Positions 11,086-23,528 of a DNA stretch of 64,000 bases are shown piece by piece. Location: positions 26,001 through 90,000 of the forward strand of contig CAUYUJ010016497.1 of the NCBI GenBank assembly GCA_963575745.1. The letters are read 5' to 3'. The stretch comes from Prorocentrum cordatum. Its lineage: Eukaryota; Sar; Dinophyceae; Prorocentrales; Prorocentraceae. Made by a program: the position numbers and the translations under genes. The notes below the pieces were generated by a model. The model saw only the letters and a program-made list of their open reading frames with translations. It made no database searches and was not told where the DNA came from. Each line of letters starts with the position of its first letter. The first letter of the stretch is position 1.

Positions 11086-11460
11086 TCCCCCTCCCGTCTA
11101 CGAAGACCCTCTGTGTCTCCCCCTCTATCCAGGTCTTTCACCCTTGCCTCCTCTGTTCCAACTCCGCCACCGCCACCTCCCTCATGTTCCTCTCAGAAGT
11201 CGGCGGAAGTGTCTGGAGACCCCCGAAGGGCCTGGAGGCCACAGGATGCCCGAAAAGGAAAAGAAACAGTCGAACAACCCGACCCTTCGCCTTCCTCCCG
11301 TCCCGCCCGTCTCCTGGCAGCCCTGTCCGCGCGCCTCCGCCAGATCTTGGCTCGGCAGTCCTGGCAAAGGAGTGGCGGGGACATCTGCCCAAAGCGGCGC
11401 TTACGAACGGCAGACGCGAGGCGGGAGTGGGCAAGGTACCTCGCAATCGAAGACACGATA
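11086..11460. other. No recognisable gene
   Basis: Mixed-composition sequence with open frames on both strands, none with a motif I know. Confidence 0.35.
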
Positions 11461-11870
11461 TGTACATACCTATAGGTGTGTATATATATATGTACATGCG
11501 TGCACGTAAACATACCTACCTACATACACATAATTATATACACATGCATATATATATAAAACATTGCACACGTGTTATTGGCACGTGTATACTACTTACG
11601 TCTAAGTACGTGTATATCAGTCTACACGCATGCATGCAACCATACATCAAACATACATACATGTCAGCAAACAAATGCACACGTATACAAAACATACATG
11701 CGTTTTTGCGCACCGGCATACAACGTTCCATAGATATATGAGCACATCTGCACACACACACGTATATACACGCATAAAAAATACATGCATATAAACAAAC
11801 GCACACGCACACACATACACACAAACATACGTACACCTAGATTTGGATGTACGAATATATAATTATAGAT
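11461..11870. repeat. AT-rich purine-pyrimidine alternating tract
   Basis: About 400 bp dominated by ACATAC, TATATA and CACACA words, unlike the GC-rich surroundings. No gene is visible; frames on the minus strand give Cys/Val/Tyr-rich noise. Confidence 0.85.
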
Positions 11871-12234
11871 GTGCGTTGTTAAGGTGTTCGCTTCTCTTCT
11901 ACGGAACTGCGCCCGTGTGCGGCTCCAGCGGCTCCGTTCCGGTCCGTCGCCACACCACTCTTCCTAAGTATGCCAGCAAAGCACCCTAATGGCAGCTAGA
12001 ATGTGCAGACAGATGGACGCCTGAAACGTCGAGTTGCCAGGACGACCTCGTCGTATTGCCGATACGATTACGGGAGTTGAGCTTGCTGATGGAGGTGACG
12101 TTCGTGACGTCGACATGTTGACATGAACGCGCTTGGAACAACATTACGGACGGAGCGACCCCACTCCTGGCAGCTGGAATTGTGAAAAGCCTATGACCCT
12201 GTAACAGTTTCTGGACCCAGGACAGCTGGAATGG

Positions 12235-12500
12235 TGAGAACCCGACGCCCCTGCCACAACTCCTGGACCTGCGACGGCTGAAATCAAGCCAGAGCACAGC
12301 AACGAGCCTCATTGCTGGATCTGCGAGGGCTGGAATCGAGCCAGAACACCATAGTGCTGCTCATTGCTAGAGTCTAGAGCACCAAGGCCAGAGTGAATCT
12401 CAGTTCTGGATTTGCGAGGGCTGGAATCGAGCCAGAACGCTCGGCCCCCCTCTGTGGAAATTCAGGTGATAAGAATATTTAAATCGGAATCGAGCTGGAA
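12235..12500. repeat. Degenerate 60-bp repeat, block 1
   Basis: Recurring words GGCTGGAATCGAGCCAGAAC (12330, 12419 and, degraded, 12485) and related GGCTGAAATCAAGCCAGAGC. The same words return at 13385-13575, so the repeat brackets the CCAAGAGG-type array. Confidence 0.75.
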
Positions 12501-12689
12501 CACAATCCGCCACCGTGCCTCTGGGCACGGAGTGGGCGTGTCCTCGGGTCCTTTGGCCAATCACCTGAGCCTGAGCCCCTAGTCCTACGGAGTTTCATGA
12601 GGCCCTGGGGCCCAAATTCACAAATCTCCGGGGTTTGGCGCGGATCCCTTGGACCTTGGCGCATCTTGTCGCGTGACTTTTTCGGGCCC

Positions 12690-13310
12690 CCAAAAAACCT
12701 AAGACTGGCCAACAGGGCCCCGAGAAGCTCCCAAGACGGTCTAAGGAGGCCCCGAGTCGCCAAACGATCGCTCCGAGTCGCTCAAGATGGCCTCCAGACA
12801 GCCCAAGAAGCCTCCAAGACGCTCGAAGAGGCCTCCAGGAGGCCTCCCTCCCAAGAGTGCCCCAAGAGGCCAACATCACTGATTCCCCTTAGGTTTTGAC
12901 AGATTTTGACGTTCTCGCCTTTTCGGCTTCCCGACGCTCCCAGAAGGTCCTAGAGACACCCAAGACTCAAGACCCACCCAAGACGGCCTGAGAGGCCTCC
13001 AAGAAGGCCCCAAAACGGCCCAGGAGGGCTCCAAGAAAGCCCAAGAGGCGCCCAAAACGGCCCAAGAGGGCCCCAATAGGGCCCAAAAGAGGAAACAGGA
13101 ACCGGAAATCCGAACCCACAGCCCCGAGAGGCCCTCAGAAGGCCCAAAGAGGCGCCCAGGAGGCCCCAAGAGGCCCCCGAAGAGGCCCCCAAGAGGCCCC
13201 GAAGAAGCCCCGAAGACGCCCCAGGAGCCGCGAAGAGGCCCAAAAGAGATCCCCAAAAAGGCCCCCAAACGGCCCCCAAAGAGGCCCCCGAGAAGCCTCC
13301 CGCGAGATCC
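12690..13310. repeat. Degenerate CCAAGAGG-type array, second locus
   Basis: Same units as at 3.1-4.4 kb (GGCCCCCAAGAGG and variants), in blocks 12690-12870 and 12945-13310. They are separated by the conserved spacer (TTTTGACAGATTTTGACGTT, then CTCGCCTTTTCGGCTTCC and CGAC) at about 12889-12945. Confidence 0.85.
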
Positions 13311-13384
13311 CAACGAACATCCACTGGGCTTTATCCCCACAACCCAGGCAGGGTGGCGGGATAGGCCGAAGGCCATTCGATAGT

Positions 13385-13575
13385 GATTCGCATTCCTTGA
13401 CCAGATCGAACCAGAATGCCATACTGAGCCTCATGTATGGACTTTGAGGGTTGAAATCGAGGCAGAACATGACAATGAGCTTCATATCTGGACAAAACTG
13501 AGCCAGAACGCCATATTGACTCTCATGTTTGGACCAGACCGAGCCAGAACACCATAGTGAGTCGATTCTGGACTG
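13385..13575. repeat. Degenerate 60-bp repeat, block 2
   Basis: Three or four units built on CGAGCCAGAACGCCATATTGA and GAGCCTCATGTATGGAC, related to the block at 12235-12500. Confidence 0.75.
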
Positions 13576-14352
13576 TTCCGAACCGCCGACGGACCGGTGA
13601 GACGCCTCCCCTGGCCCCCCCCCATGTGGAGATCCTGGTGGGAGGAATCTTTGACCTCCTGTAGAAGCCCGAGGGCGCGCCAGGGGTGCGAGGGCCCAAG
13701 TGCGACTCGAATTCCCTCTGGCCTGCGAGCCGCAGCCTCTGACCCAGACCGGAGGGAGAACGAGCCTGCGATCATCGCTCCTGGCCGCCTTCGCGTTGCC
13801 AGGGCGACGGGCGCGCGTCAGGCCCGGAGGCTGGAGGACGGCCTCCATGGCACGCACCCCCCGCATGCGTCCCTGGCAGAAGGGTGGGGCCGGGCAGAAA
13901 ACGGAACGGCGTTCCAAAACGGATCCGTCTTGTGGAATAAAAGGCTCTTCAAATGCAACCGCCTCCGGCGGCTGATCGATTGTTCGAGGAATCGAATGCG
14001 TGCCCGACGGCGAATGGCTTGTGCTGCAGAAAGAAGCTGAAGCTGCGGGCCTTAAGGCGGGGACGGCTCCCAAATGTTTTCGGGAAAATCAAACATTGAT
14101 GCAACATCTATCCGCAAACTGGCCGGCGCCGAGACCAGAAACGCAAGGGAATGGAAGCCAGTGGGGGGCGCCAGTCAGGGAGGTGAGCGGCACATGTCCA
14201 GCCAACCGGCACCCTGACACCAGCCAGGCGACGAGATGTGGCAGGAACGCTTGGCAAGCCTTTACGGAGCACGCCTATACGGCCTCCAGTTGTTGCATAA
14301 GTGGCAATTCTGAATAGTGGGAGGAATGCCCGATGAGATCGCGTCCAATACT
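13576..14352. other. No recognisable gene
   Basis: Between the 60-bp repeat and the end of LINE-2. Minus-strand open frames exist, but none shows a family motif. It may include the 3' untranslated part of LINE-2. Confidence 0.4.
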
Positions 14353-16390
14353 TCATTGCATAGTTACACCGTCGGCGTCCGCATTGCACTCCCGACGTAT
14401 GTGCCATATGTGAACGGATTGCACATATGGCAAATCTCTGAGGCGTCGGGGCAAGTCCAGAGCGCGCTCATATAGCGACTGGAGATCGCGATCCGGGCAT
14501 CGCCGAGCCCCGTTGACCTGTTTCACCACCAACGAAGAGTCGGCATGGAAAACAATATGGTTCGGCGGGCATTCCAAAGCATGCAGCATGCTCTCGAGAA
14601 GGCCCGAGTACCCCGCTCGGTTGTTGGTCGCATCCCCTAGCACGCCGCCACAGCAGGCGTCAACGCAGCGGGCCCCAACCGCATAGCGAACGAAGCCATC
14701 TGAGGACTGTCTCGCCTGTGCTGTGCCCAGGTTGCGCGCTGCAGCGCCAGGTGCATAAACAACGCCATCCGATGCAGAAACAAGTGCGTGCGTGCGCATC
14801 CTACGGCGTTCCTTGCGGGTCTTGGCGAATGGGCTTCCTGTGATCCACGGGTCATTGCACAACCATTTTGCATGCAAGACCATGTCATCAAAGGAATGGA
14901 AGCGCCTCTCATCGAGGAGCAGGCGCCGCAAGCGCGCGACTGCGCTTGTGAAAGTCAAGGCGCACCGTAGAACAGAGGCGCTTGGAAGACTGGCTTGGAG
15001 CCACATCTCGCGGGCCGCGAGGCTAGCGTAGGGGTTCGGAAAGCGGTCCTGGATTGCTGCAGTCTCAGGGCAAACATCCCTGTGGCTCACCGAATCCTCG
15101 TCTGCAGCGCCGCAAACAGGACACGGCAGTACCGCCTGCTCGAGCGCAGGCGCCAGCCTGTGTGACGTGAGCTTCCCTTTTAAGAGTCTCCGCACGACCG
15201 CAAGACGATGCTCCCCGGGAGCGTCTGACGGCGTTCTTCTCAAGGTTTGGCCCACAAGGTCCCAAGAGAGACTGCGAGTTTGAAGTCGCATCCGCATTTG
15301 CAGCTCCGGGGGCCTCGGCTTGGCGCATACAGCGGTGCAAATGCCGATGCACTCCTGCCTCCCTGGACCAGCCGCTGCCCGAACGTACACGATCGCTCAA
15401 AACCTCAGAGACTGTGTGCCCAGTGACCATCAGAAACGACCGGAAGGCTCGCGCATAGCCAGAGAGTGGGCGCAGACTTCTTCTGGCGGTTGGAGAAACA
15501 AGGCCCCCCGTGCACGCATCGATCTGCTGTTGGTCGATGCACCCCGCGCTCTCTAGCCGAAATGCGGCGGACAACAACGTGGCAGTGTTCGCCAGAAACG
15601 GGTCTGCGGCTTCAACTAAAGCTCGGAACAACCCCCTGGCGTCGCAGAAAACTTGAAAAGGGCACCAACTCACGCGTTCAAAAAAAGATTGTGCCAAAGC
15701 TCGTATCTCGCCCAACGTGAACTCGCTGGAGCAAATTGTTTTAATTACGTACGAATCCGAAGGAAAAGCAAAAACGCTACAAGCGAGAAGCCGGGTGCCG
15801 AGGCCAAGTTTTCACCTGCCTCAGAATTGACAGCCGCTGGCATAATTTGGTCAGGGTCTCCATTACGCAGCTAAGCGATTTCTGCCGACGCACGATATAG
15901 GGGTTCTCAAAAAGGCCACATAACCATTGGAAGTCCTCCGATGTAAGCGCACCATTTGGCATCCATGCTGTTTTGCTTTTGTTGGTGAGCTGTCCGGAGG
16001 CCTCTTCAAAAAAAACGCCAAGATCCATCACGGCAGCGGTGGTAACGACACCGTCGAACTCAATATGCCAGTCGTCAAAAAACACATGTCACAGTCCGGG
16101 CACCCGCGTGGCCTGGTGTAGAAAAGGGCCCACTGCTATGACATATGCGAAAACGCTGAGTGGATGCCCTCGACCATAACAAGGAACGCACAAGTACGCA
16201 CTTGGGCGACGCATTCGTCGGCAAATCCCCCTGGTAACTTGCGGCGGCAGGCGGGCATGCTCAAACAGCGCCTCCACCAATTGCCAGAGCAGGCAATTGA
16301 GCCTTTTGGGTGCAATCGAGGCATCACAAACACATATCCTGGCGGAAGGACCCAACCATACGCAAGTGTGAGAACCGCAAGGCAGGCGGG
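14353..16390 (-). mobile_element. LINE-2: 5'-truncated non-LTR retrotransposon
   Basis: Only the second half of an ORF2-like protein is left: the RT palm from motif B onward, connection, zinc knuckle and C-terminal RNase H. At about 16390 the element stops and a tandem array begins. FFDDW at motif C and the terminal RNase H place it with LINE-3, not with LINE-1 or LINE-4. Damage: one nonsense codon and at least two frame changes. Confidence 0.85.
14353..16390 (-). pseudogene. LINE-2 ORF2 fragment: reverse transcriptase and RNase H
   Basis: Reading from the high end: motif B GHPLSVFAYV (about 16140-16168), an in-frame TGA at about 16086-16088, then motif C VFFDDWHIEF (16068-16083). A frame change near 15780 leads to the connection domain (MGEIRALAQSFFERVSW ...), and another near 15350 leads to a zinc knuckle CPVC ... 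HRDVC (15066-15124). The RNase H follows: VSASDG, NNRAGYSGL (14603-14630), FHADSSLVVKQV (14529-14549) and IRRECNADADG. RNase H removes the RNA strand after copying. The usual catalytic Glu in NNxAEY is Gly here, so this copy should be inactive even without the frame breaks. It ends at 14353. Confidence 0.82.
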
Positions 16391-16399
16391 ACGAACCGT

Positions 16400-17236
16400 G
16401 TGAGGGGTGCGCCAAAATGGGGCGGGGCCGCCATGCGAACCCTGCCACTGGGGCCTTCGGTGGAGCTCCCCATGGTGCCACGAACCGTGTGAGGGGTGCG
16501 CCAAAATGGAGCGGGGCCGCCATGTGAACCCTGCCACTGGAGCCTTCAGTAGCTCCCTATGGGGCCACGAACCGTGTGAGGGGTGCGCCAAAACAGGGCG
16601 GGGCCGCCATGCGAACCCTGCCGCTGGGGCGCTCGGTGGAGATCCCTATGGGGGCACGAACCGTGTGAGGGGTGCGCCAAAATGGGGCGGGGCCACAATG
16701 CTAATCCTGCCACTGGGGCCTTCGGTGGAGCTCCCTATACGAGGGGTGCTCCAAAATGGGGCGGGGCCGCCATGCGAACCCTGCCACTGGGGCCTTCGGT
16801 GAGATTCCCGATGGGGCCACGAACCGTGTGAGGGGTGCGCCACAATGGGGCGGGGCCGCTATTCGAACCCTGCCAGTGGGGCCTTCGGTGGAGCTCCTTG
16901 TGAAGCAACGCAAGTGTGAGGGGTGCGCCACAATGGGGCGGGGCCGCCATGCGAACCCTGCCCTGGGGCCTTCGGTGGAGCTCCCCATGGGGCAACGAAC
17001 CGTGTGAGGGGTGCGCCACAATGGGGCGGGGCCGCTATTCGAACCCTGCCAGTGGGGCCAGGGGTGCGCCAAAATGGAGCGGGGCCGCCATGTGAACCCT
17101 GCCATTGGAGACTTCAACAGCTCCCTATGGGGCCACGAGCCGTGTGAGGGGTGCGCCACAATGGGGCAGGGCAGCCATGCGAACCCTGCAACTGGGGCCT
17201 TCGGTGGAGCTCCCCATGGGGCCACGAAGCAGTGTA
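16400..17236. repeat. 88-bp tandem array, about 10 units
   Basis: GAGGGGTGCGCCAAAATGG or close variants occur ten times (16403, 16491, 16579, 16669, 16742, 16831, 16919, 17007, 17060, 17147), mostly 87-90 bp apart with two shortened units. Each unit also has GCCACTGGGGCCTTCGGTGG and AGCTCCC(T/C)ATGGGGCCACGAA. The latter core is shared with the 78-bp array at 58.3 kb. The array abuts the broken 5' end of LINE-2. Confidence 0.93.
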
Positions 17237-17651
17237 CTGGGTGGGTAAAACGCAAGGAGGAAGGAGGAGGGGGAGGAGGGAGGAGGGGGAATCAGGAATC
17301 TGGAATCAGAACAGTTGCGAATCAACATCAAAGAATAAGCAAACCCATCACTTCGAGCCTTGTACTTTCGGTGGGAGGCCTCGTAAAAACCGATCTATAA
17401 AATCCCGCCGTGCGCGGGTGATCTGATCGGGACGACACTGATTGGCCAAAGAACGGATCTGATCCTTGCCACAAAAGTCTCACTCCCTACAAAGCCACGC
17501 GAGCACTGTCTGGGAGAAAATCATCTTATGAGAGCCGTGCGCCCACCCACCGCCGACGTGGACCCCACGCCCTTCCCCAGGACGTGACAGCACCTCGTCG
17601 ATAAAGTGGGGGACACTGCATCTGGAATCAAGCCAGGCCGTCCTCGCGGCC
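17237..17651. other. No recognisable gene
   Basis: A short GGAGGA-rich run (17250-17290) is followed by mixed sequence. Possibly the 3' untranslated region of LINE-3; I see no motif. Confidence 0.35.
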
Positions 17652-20600
17652 TTAGAAGTGGACGAGAAACAACGGCGGCGCCGCGCGCCTGTGTCGCCCA
17701 GCTCGCGCTGCGAGCTGAAGACTGCAAGTGCTGCGGCCGAGGGCGGCCGCGGGGGAGGAGGGGGGGGTGTCTCCATGAGCGCCCTGCGGGATCGGGCGGT
17801 CGAGCACACGTTCCTGAGCGCCCATCGCTTCAAGTTGAGCTCTCATTAACCTATTCCTGGCAAGAGCAACCCTTTTCTCGACATCCAACACCTTGGCGCT
17901 CTGCCTCTCTGGAGCTCTCCACACCTCGGCAGCTTCTCCAACGATCTCGTCGGCAACTGCATTGCCTAACAAAAAATAAATTTTATTAAAACAAAAAAAC
18001 CCTTCGTGGCTAAGAGCATCGCCCGCCTCGAGGTCGGACGGGCCCCACAGCACGGTGATGAACGACGGGTCACGTTCACTTAGTAACTTGCCGATTTCAG
18101 GCCATATGGGCCCCAGAGCTCCTCGCGGGTTAAGGTAAACACGAGCATGCCAACCATCAACGACAGCACGACAATCATATACACAAAAACACGGCGTAAC
18201 TTCACCTTGCATGAGAGCCTGACTCACCAGCTGGTCAGTCTCCTCAAAACCGGGGCGGTTGCAGTTGCTCCTGCAAAGCTAGTGCCGACGCTGCGGCGCC
18301 TCCGCTGCCTCGCGGCACCGCGGACACTGATCGCCAGTCACCAACCCCACCTCTTTCTTCCTCGATAACGCCCGTGCCCCTTCCACACATACATTGAACA
18401 AAGCTTCGGCCAGTTGTCGACCTTTCTGTGCGGTCTGCAAGCGCTGGAGAAGAGCCCGAAACGAACGATTATCAGCTCCGCCCTCCAACCCTTCCCCACA
18501 GAAGTGCCGCGCTGCTTCTTTCCATAAAGTACTGGCATTGGCGGGCGCGAAATCATTCAGCATGTCCTGAGCCTGATCGATCGACTCGAGCGAATCATGG
18601 AACTGCCAATCGAAATTGATCCCATCGTTCACATCAGGAACATGCCAAACATCAGGCGCAACTGGATCCCAGCCAACTCTCAGAAGGCTTGCGACTGTAG
18701 CACTCAAAGGCCCACGAATGTGGGGCGCAACATCAGACTGCTTAAGCAACTTGTCGACGGTAGCCGACCACACACGACGCATACCCGGACGAATGCACTC
18801 CTCATGAATCCAGGTTTTGACCCACTCTTTCATACTAACAACAGGGATACTAACACAAGGGTCACGTCCAGGAGTACGACTATCTAATAACGGAGTCAGA
18901 CACCGACCCTTCTTTGACGCACCCGAAACTGATCCCAGACGCCGTCTCAAAGCTACAAGCTGCGTACCGGATAAACCATGCACTTGCATTCCGTAGGTAG
19001 AGACGGCCTGTGGACCAGATAATTCAATACGCTTGGTAACCTGATGACGTTTGGCAGCAGGAGTGAAACGACGAAGCTTCTGATTCGGGGTACCTCCCCT
19101 GACAAACCGCTGCCTCCTGGTCCTCCTCGCTAACCTCTTGCCCATCCCCTGGTCGACCCCGAGATGCGCTGCTTGCAATGCTGGTTGGACCTCAATGCCT
19201 CTACGCTGCAACTGCTTCGCAACTGCCTTGGCTGTCGCGTGACAAGAGCTGCGGATGACGCTCTTGGAGGCCAGCTGGAGCCCATGCTCCCTGAAGGTGA
19301 CTGCTGCGTTGGCAACTCCTGCGGTGGCTTCGATCTGAACCTGCCTCTGGGACCCAACTGCGGACATGCTCCAATCGTCGATCCAAATACGCATGCGCTC
19401 GCTCATACTAGGACTGGCATTTGCAAGCTTCTGCAATGCATAATATGTCATGCAGCGCGCAAGCCGCGCGCCGTTACGTAGACCCTGCACGATACTACAC
19501 GTGGGTTGGAAGCACTCCGAGCACGCTCCGAACTGAGAACGCGAGGAGCAAGACAAACTTGGAGTTAAAGAGGTAGGAGAAGAAGATGAAAATGGAGACG
19601 GAGCGCCGCTTCAATCAGCTTCGGCCAGCGCATATGATCGCAAAAGCTCTTGATATCCAAGATAGCTGTGCCGACTGTTCCACCTAACTTAATTGCAAGC
19701 TCAATCCACAACTCGAATAAACGCTTCCCTCAAAGCACTGTTGCCCGCCACCGCGGCATCCCAGGACTGGGGGGTTTCCGGGGTCCAGGCTTTGGCGTGA
19801 GGTTCGCGAGCAAGACTCCAAACTCGACAAAGCATAGCAACTAAACCGATGACTCAGTCTCCCCCACTCCTTTTTTGCCAGAAGCCTCCCGTTATAACGA
19901 GCAACGACTGCCATGGCCACGTAAGAGAGTCCTCGGTAGCGGTACACAGCGAAACGAGATCTGCGATAGCACACTCAGGTAAACGTTCAAAATCGAATGG
20001 AGAGAGACGGTCAATACCCACAACTGCGCGCGCTCTCATACGTCTGAGCGCCCCTCGAATATTTTCGCTGGTTAAAAGTGGCATGCGATCAAAAAAGGCG
20101 GCCTCGCGCACCCGCTCGAAGAGTGCGTCGAGCTCGTGCAAATCGAAATATTCTGCGCGCCACAAGCTATGCCACCCCTTCACGTTGGCATCAATGAGGT
20201 CTTTCGGATTGTACAACCTAGAGCCATCGATGAAGAGCTCCTCCGAGGCCTGGGGGATCTCCCTGAGGGACTTGTGGATGATGCCCGCCGACGATTCCTG
20301 AACAATCCATTCATGGAAACGCCCAAGAGACGCATGCATAGCCCTGCCTCTGGCTCTTTTTGAAGCCTTTTGCGCGAGGTCCCTGAGCAGCTCCAAAAGA
20401 GGTAAGTCCCAAGACTCAGCATGCCCCAAGTAATCAACCCATTGATTCCAGGGGGGCGCCCCTTGAGCACTCGAGATAACCGTATGAGCCCAGTCAGGAG
20501 CACCATTAACTAGGACACGACACACGTCAGCAAGTCTAGGAACCTGCTCAATGCCGTTCTGCTTCCGTCTGTGATGCGTCAACCTAACTAGTGCACTGCG

Positions 20601-22188
20601 CAGCCTCGCCCACCAGCCAGCAACTGCATCTGCCGGCGGTTGGACTCGCAAGTGCTCCGCACGTTGCACCACTTCAACCGAAAGACGTGGTCCAATGGCC
20701 CGACTCCTGCCTGCTGCTGCCTTCTCATGGCGTTCGTGGATGGCAGCCTCTGCGATGCTAATCCACGCGGAGAACATGCCGCTGACTGCTTGTATATGAG
20801 GCCCGCCCATAGAATATGCCAGAGACGACTTGACCACCTCCCAAACGTCGTTAACAGAGCACGCCAAGATCCCGATCCTATCTTTATTTCTCTGCCACGT
20901 CTCGTCAGGGATATGAAAGGTGGGAAAGGAGGGGGGGCTGCCCAGGGTGCTGTCACTTTCCCTGGGGGGGGGGGGGGCGGGCGTCTCGGCAGGGGTGGTG
21001 GGCTCTTTTACACCAGCGGGCGCATTCGCGCGATTGGCAAAATCCGACTCGTGGGCCCACGGGACGGTTTCCTCTTCGAGCCCGTCGTCAGGTTCAAAGC
21101 AAAAGGGGTCTTCGGGGCTCTCCGAGCTTCCACTAAGGTCGCCGCCCGAACCCTGGGAATTAGGTGGGGCCTGAGACGGGCTCCCGGTACCCTCAGAAGT
21201 CAACAACTCGACGAAAAACTTGGCACGCGATTTCTGAAATCCAGCTCGCGACAGCTCACGAGCCTCCTGTCTAGCACGCTTAGCCCTCTGGGACTTGCTA
21301 TTAACCTGAGGGGGCGTGGAGGGCCGCGAGACCTGCGGGAGCTTCCGAGGCACATGGAGGGCTCTAGTGAGAAGCTGAACCCCCGCGTCCCTAAGATACA
21401 AACTGATCCCACAGTGAGTTCCCCAAGGAACGTCTAAAATTGCTTCCACTTGCCCTATGTACGGGCACGCTGCTCTACTAGCTAGCACGTAATCTATGCG
21501 TGCACTGCCGGTACCTGTGATGAACGTACTTTCGACAGCCGACTGAAAGACCACTCCGTGCACTTGCTCAGTGAAACCGCTCTTAGCTAGTGCGGCAGGT
21601 GAAACGCTGCAATCACCGATGATAATCCACGGGAGTTGCAGAGAACAAGCAAAGGTGCCCAGCTTCAGAAGCCTCTGGGCGCCGTCGCCGAAGACACCGC
21701 CACACAACCTGCATAATAGTATGATGACTACTGCGTAGCCTATAAAGTGAACAGTGACGGGGAGGAATCCGTCGAACGCATCGCACTCGCCAGCACACAG
21801 GGGCCCGAAATCGCTGGGCTCACCCACCCTGTGCACCGCCAAATGTCCTCTGGCAAAAAAAACTTGTCCCCCCTCGTTCTATCGGGCTTTGCTGCCGTCC
21901 TGCTTGGGGCGCGCAACAGTGAAAAAAAGACTTGAGCTTGGACTTCCTACCCTCCTTGGTCCAATGCTCAACTAGATTGGCAGTAGCGTGGCTCTCTGCT
22001 ACAGCGAAGTACTGGCACTTAGCTAACGCAGCCTCTGATGTCAAAAACTGCCAAGCCTGCGGACCCAAACGCGCGATGTTGCCAAACAGCAGGTGAGAGA
22101 AACTGGCTGCCTCATCACTCGGGTTCTCGTGGCCTAGCGCCGCGGCATGCCCGTGATGAGGCTCGCTCGATGGTGCCTTTGAAATCAC
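17652..22188 (-). pseudogene. LINE-3 ORF2: APE endonuclease, reverse transcriptase, RNase H (broken)
   Basis: The APE start reads LLFGNIARLGPQAWQFL (about 22050-22100). After a frame change near 21840 come IIIGDCS (21611-21631), SARIDYVL (about 21484-21505) and GTHCG (21409-21421). In active relatives these are GDxN and SDH, so catalytic residues look lost. A long linker follows, then the RT: RARAVVGIDRLSPFDF, motif A ILDIKSFCDHM (about 19636-19660, in another frame), motif B PTCSIVQGLRNGARL and motif C IWIDDWSM (19371-19382). The RNase H shows VYDCRAVVDGW and, at the end, GNAVADEIVGEAAE (17942-17966). An AT-rich insert near 17970-18000 adds a Phe-rich stretch just before this last motif. Frame changes near 21840, 19870, 19590 and 18270. 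Confidence 0.82.
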
Positions 22189-22373
22189 TGTAGGCGCCTG
22201 CTCCCCTTCGGCTCGCGGCAGACTGTCAGGCTCGGCCTGCCGCCCGTCTCCTCAGGCTGCCGCCGAGGGAGGGCTGCCGCTGCCGCTGCCCTAGCCGCCG
22301 CTGGCCGCCGTCGCCGCTGAGTACGCACCCTTCGCCTTGAACTTGGCATCGGACAGCCTGGCCGCGGCCGCCT

Positions 22374-23406
22374 CTAGACATGGTTGGCCCCCTTCACCTC
22401 CTGCTGCGCCCGCCGCGGCGGGGGGGGGGGGGGCTGGGCATCGGGCGCCGCTGTGCATCCTGGGCCGCCGCTGCTGCCGCTGCCCCCACCCCCGCCTGCG
22501 GCAGGCTCCCCGCCTGGGGCCGCGCCCTGCGCCGCCCGCCGCCGCTTCTTGGAGAAGCGCTCTGTGATGGCCTTCTGCATCTCCTCGTACTTGCTGCGCC
22601 ACTCGTTCACCTTAGCACCTCGATCCGGCAGCTTCTCTCGAGCTTCTTTGAGATCCCGCTCCAGGGCCAAAAGCTGCTCCTTCTCGTGCTGCTCGCACTC
22701 GTACTCATCTAGCGTCGCGAAGAACTCCACGTCCCACTGAACTGTCCAGCCCTGTGGATTGGCTGGGGTGGGCGTCGCCTCTGCCTTGCCTGCGTCCGCC
22801 ACCACGCCCGTCTCAACTGCCAATGCGTTGGCCGCGAGACGCCTGCCCATATCGGCTGGCGCGAGCTCCTTCGCGAGCTCCCTCTCCTTATCCTCGGCCT
22901 TGCTCAGCTGGTCCCTCAAGCGCAGCACGTCGTTGATCGCCTGGTCGTGCCGCATGTTGACATCTTTCCAAATGCCCTCTGGCTTCTTCACCGCACCCGT
23001 GGCACTCGGAGGCGGGGAAGCCGTGCCTTCCGTCAGCGCTTCCAGCTGCTCCAAGAAGCCTTTCTTGACTACGGCATCGTTCGTCTTGGACAGCATCCGC
23101 ATCAACATGTCGCGGACCTCGACGGACGCCTCGGCCGACACCGCGTTGGATGACTTGCCGTTGCCGCCCTTGCTCGCTCCTTTTGCCAGCCGCCTTACCT
23201 CCTCCGCCCGCGGCGTACTGGAGGGTGTTGGCTCCGTTGTCCTGCACATAACCGCTACCTTGCTTCTTCGGGGTAGACAATTTGACGAAACGGGGGCATC
23301 GACTACACTTGCTTCCTCGGCTCTCGAGGAGGTCCTTCCACTCCGATGTCGCACATGCCTTGCATGCCGTCCAGAGCCTGGCCCCTGTGCGACCACCCGC
23401 CATCAT
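22374..23406 (-). pseudogene. LINE-3 ORF1: zinc-finger and coiled-coil protein (frameshifted)
   Basis: It starts MMAGGRTGARLWTACKAC, giving a CxxC, then a spacer, then KCSRC, a second CxxC: a four-cysteine zinc finger at about 23290-23370. Near 23240 the protein-like reading moves to a second frame with RRLAKGASKGGNGKSS, VRDMLMRMLSKTNDAVVKK, two charged helices (VLRLRDQLSKAEDKERELA and EQHEKEQLLALERDLKEA), a basic patch FSKKRRRAA and a Gly/Pro-rich tail. Probably the RNA-binding ORF1 of LINE-3: it lies immediately upstream in the same orientation, and a leader relic lies about 120 bp before its start. The frame change makes it a pseudogene. Confidence 0.72.
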
Positions 23407-23528
23407 CTGGAATCACCCTGCTTCGCTGCGCGCATCTACGAACAAAGGGCGTTAGGTGATCACGCACCCCATCAAGCCGCAACGTGAAGGCGCGGGGATC
23501 TGTCTCAGGTCCGCTACAAAATCAAGCG

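Noticed and set aside
16400-17100. GCCAAAATGG in the 88-bp array as spliced-leader remnants
   Set aside because: Only ten bases match the leader complement and the flanks (GGGGTGC, GGGCGGGG) do not.
16400-17236. CRISPR-like array
   Set aside because: Units are contiguous and uniformly diverged with no conserved-repeat/variable-spacer pattern; eukaryotic tandem repeat.
20640-21437. Plus-strand 265-codon frame
   Set aside because: Antisense shadow of LINE-3 ORF2, which carries recognisable motifs on the other strand.
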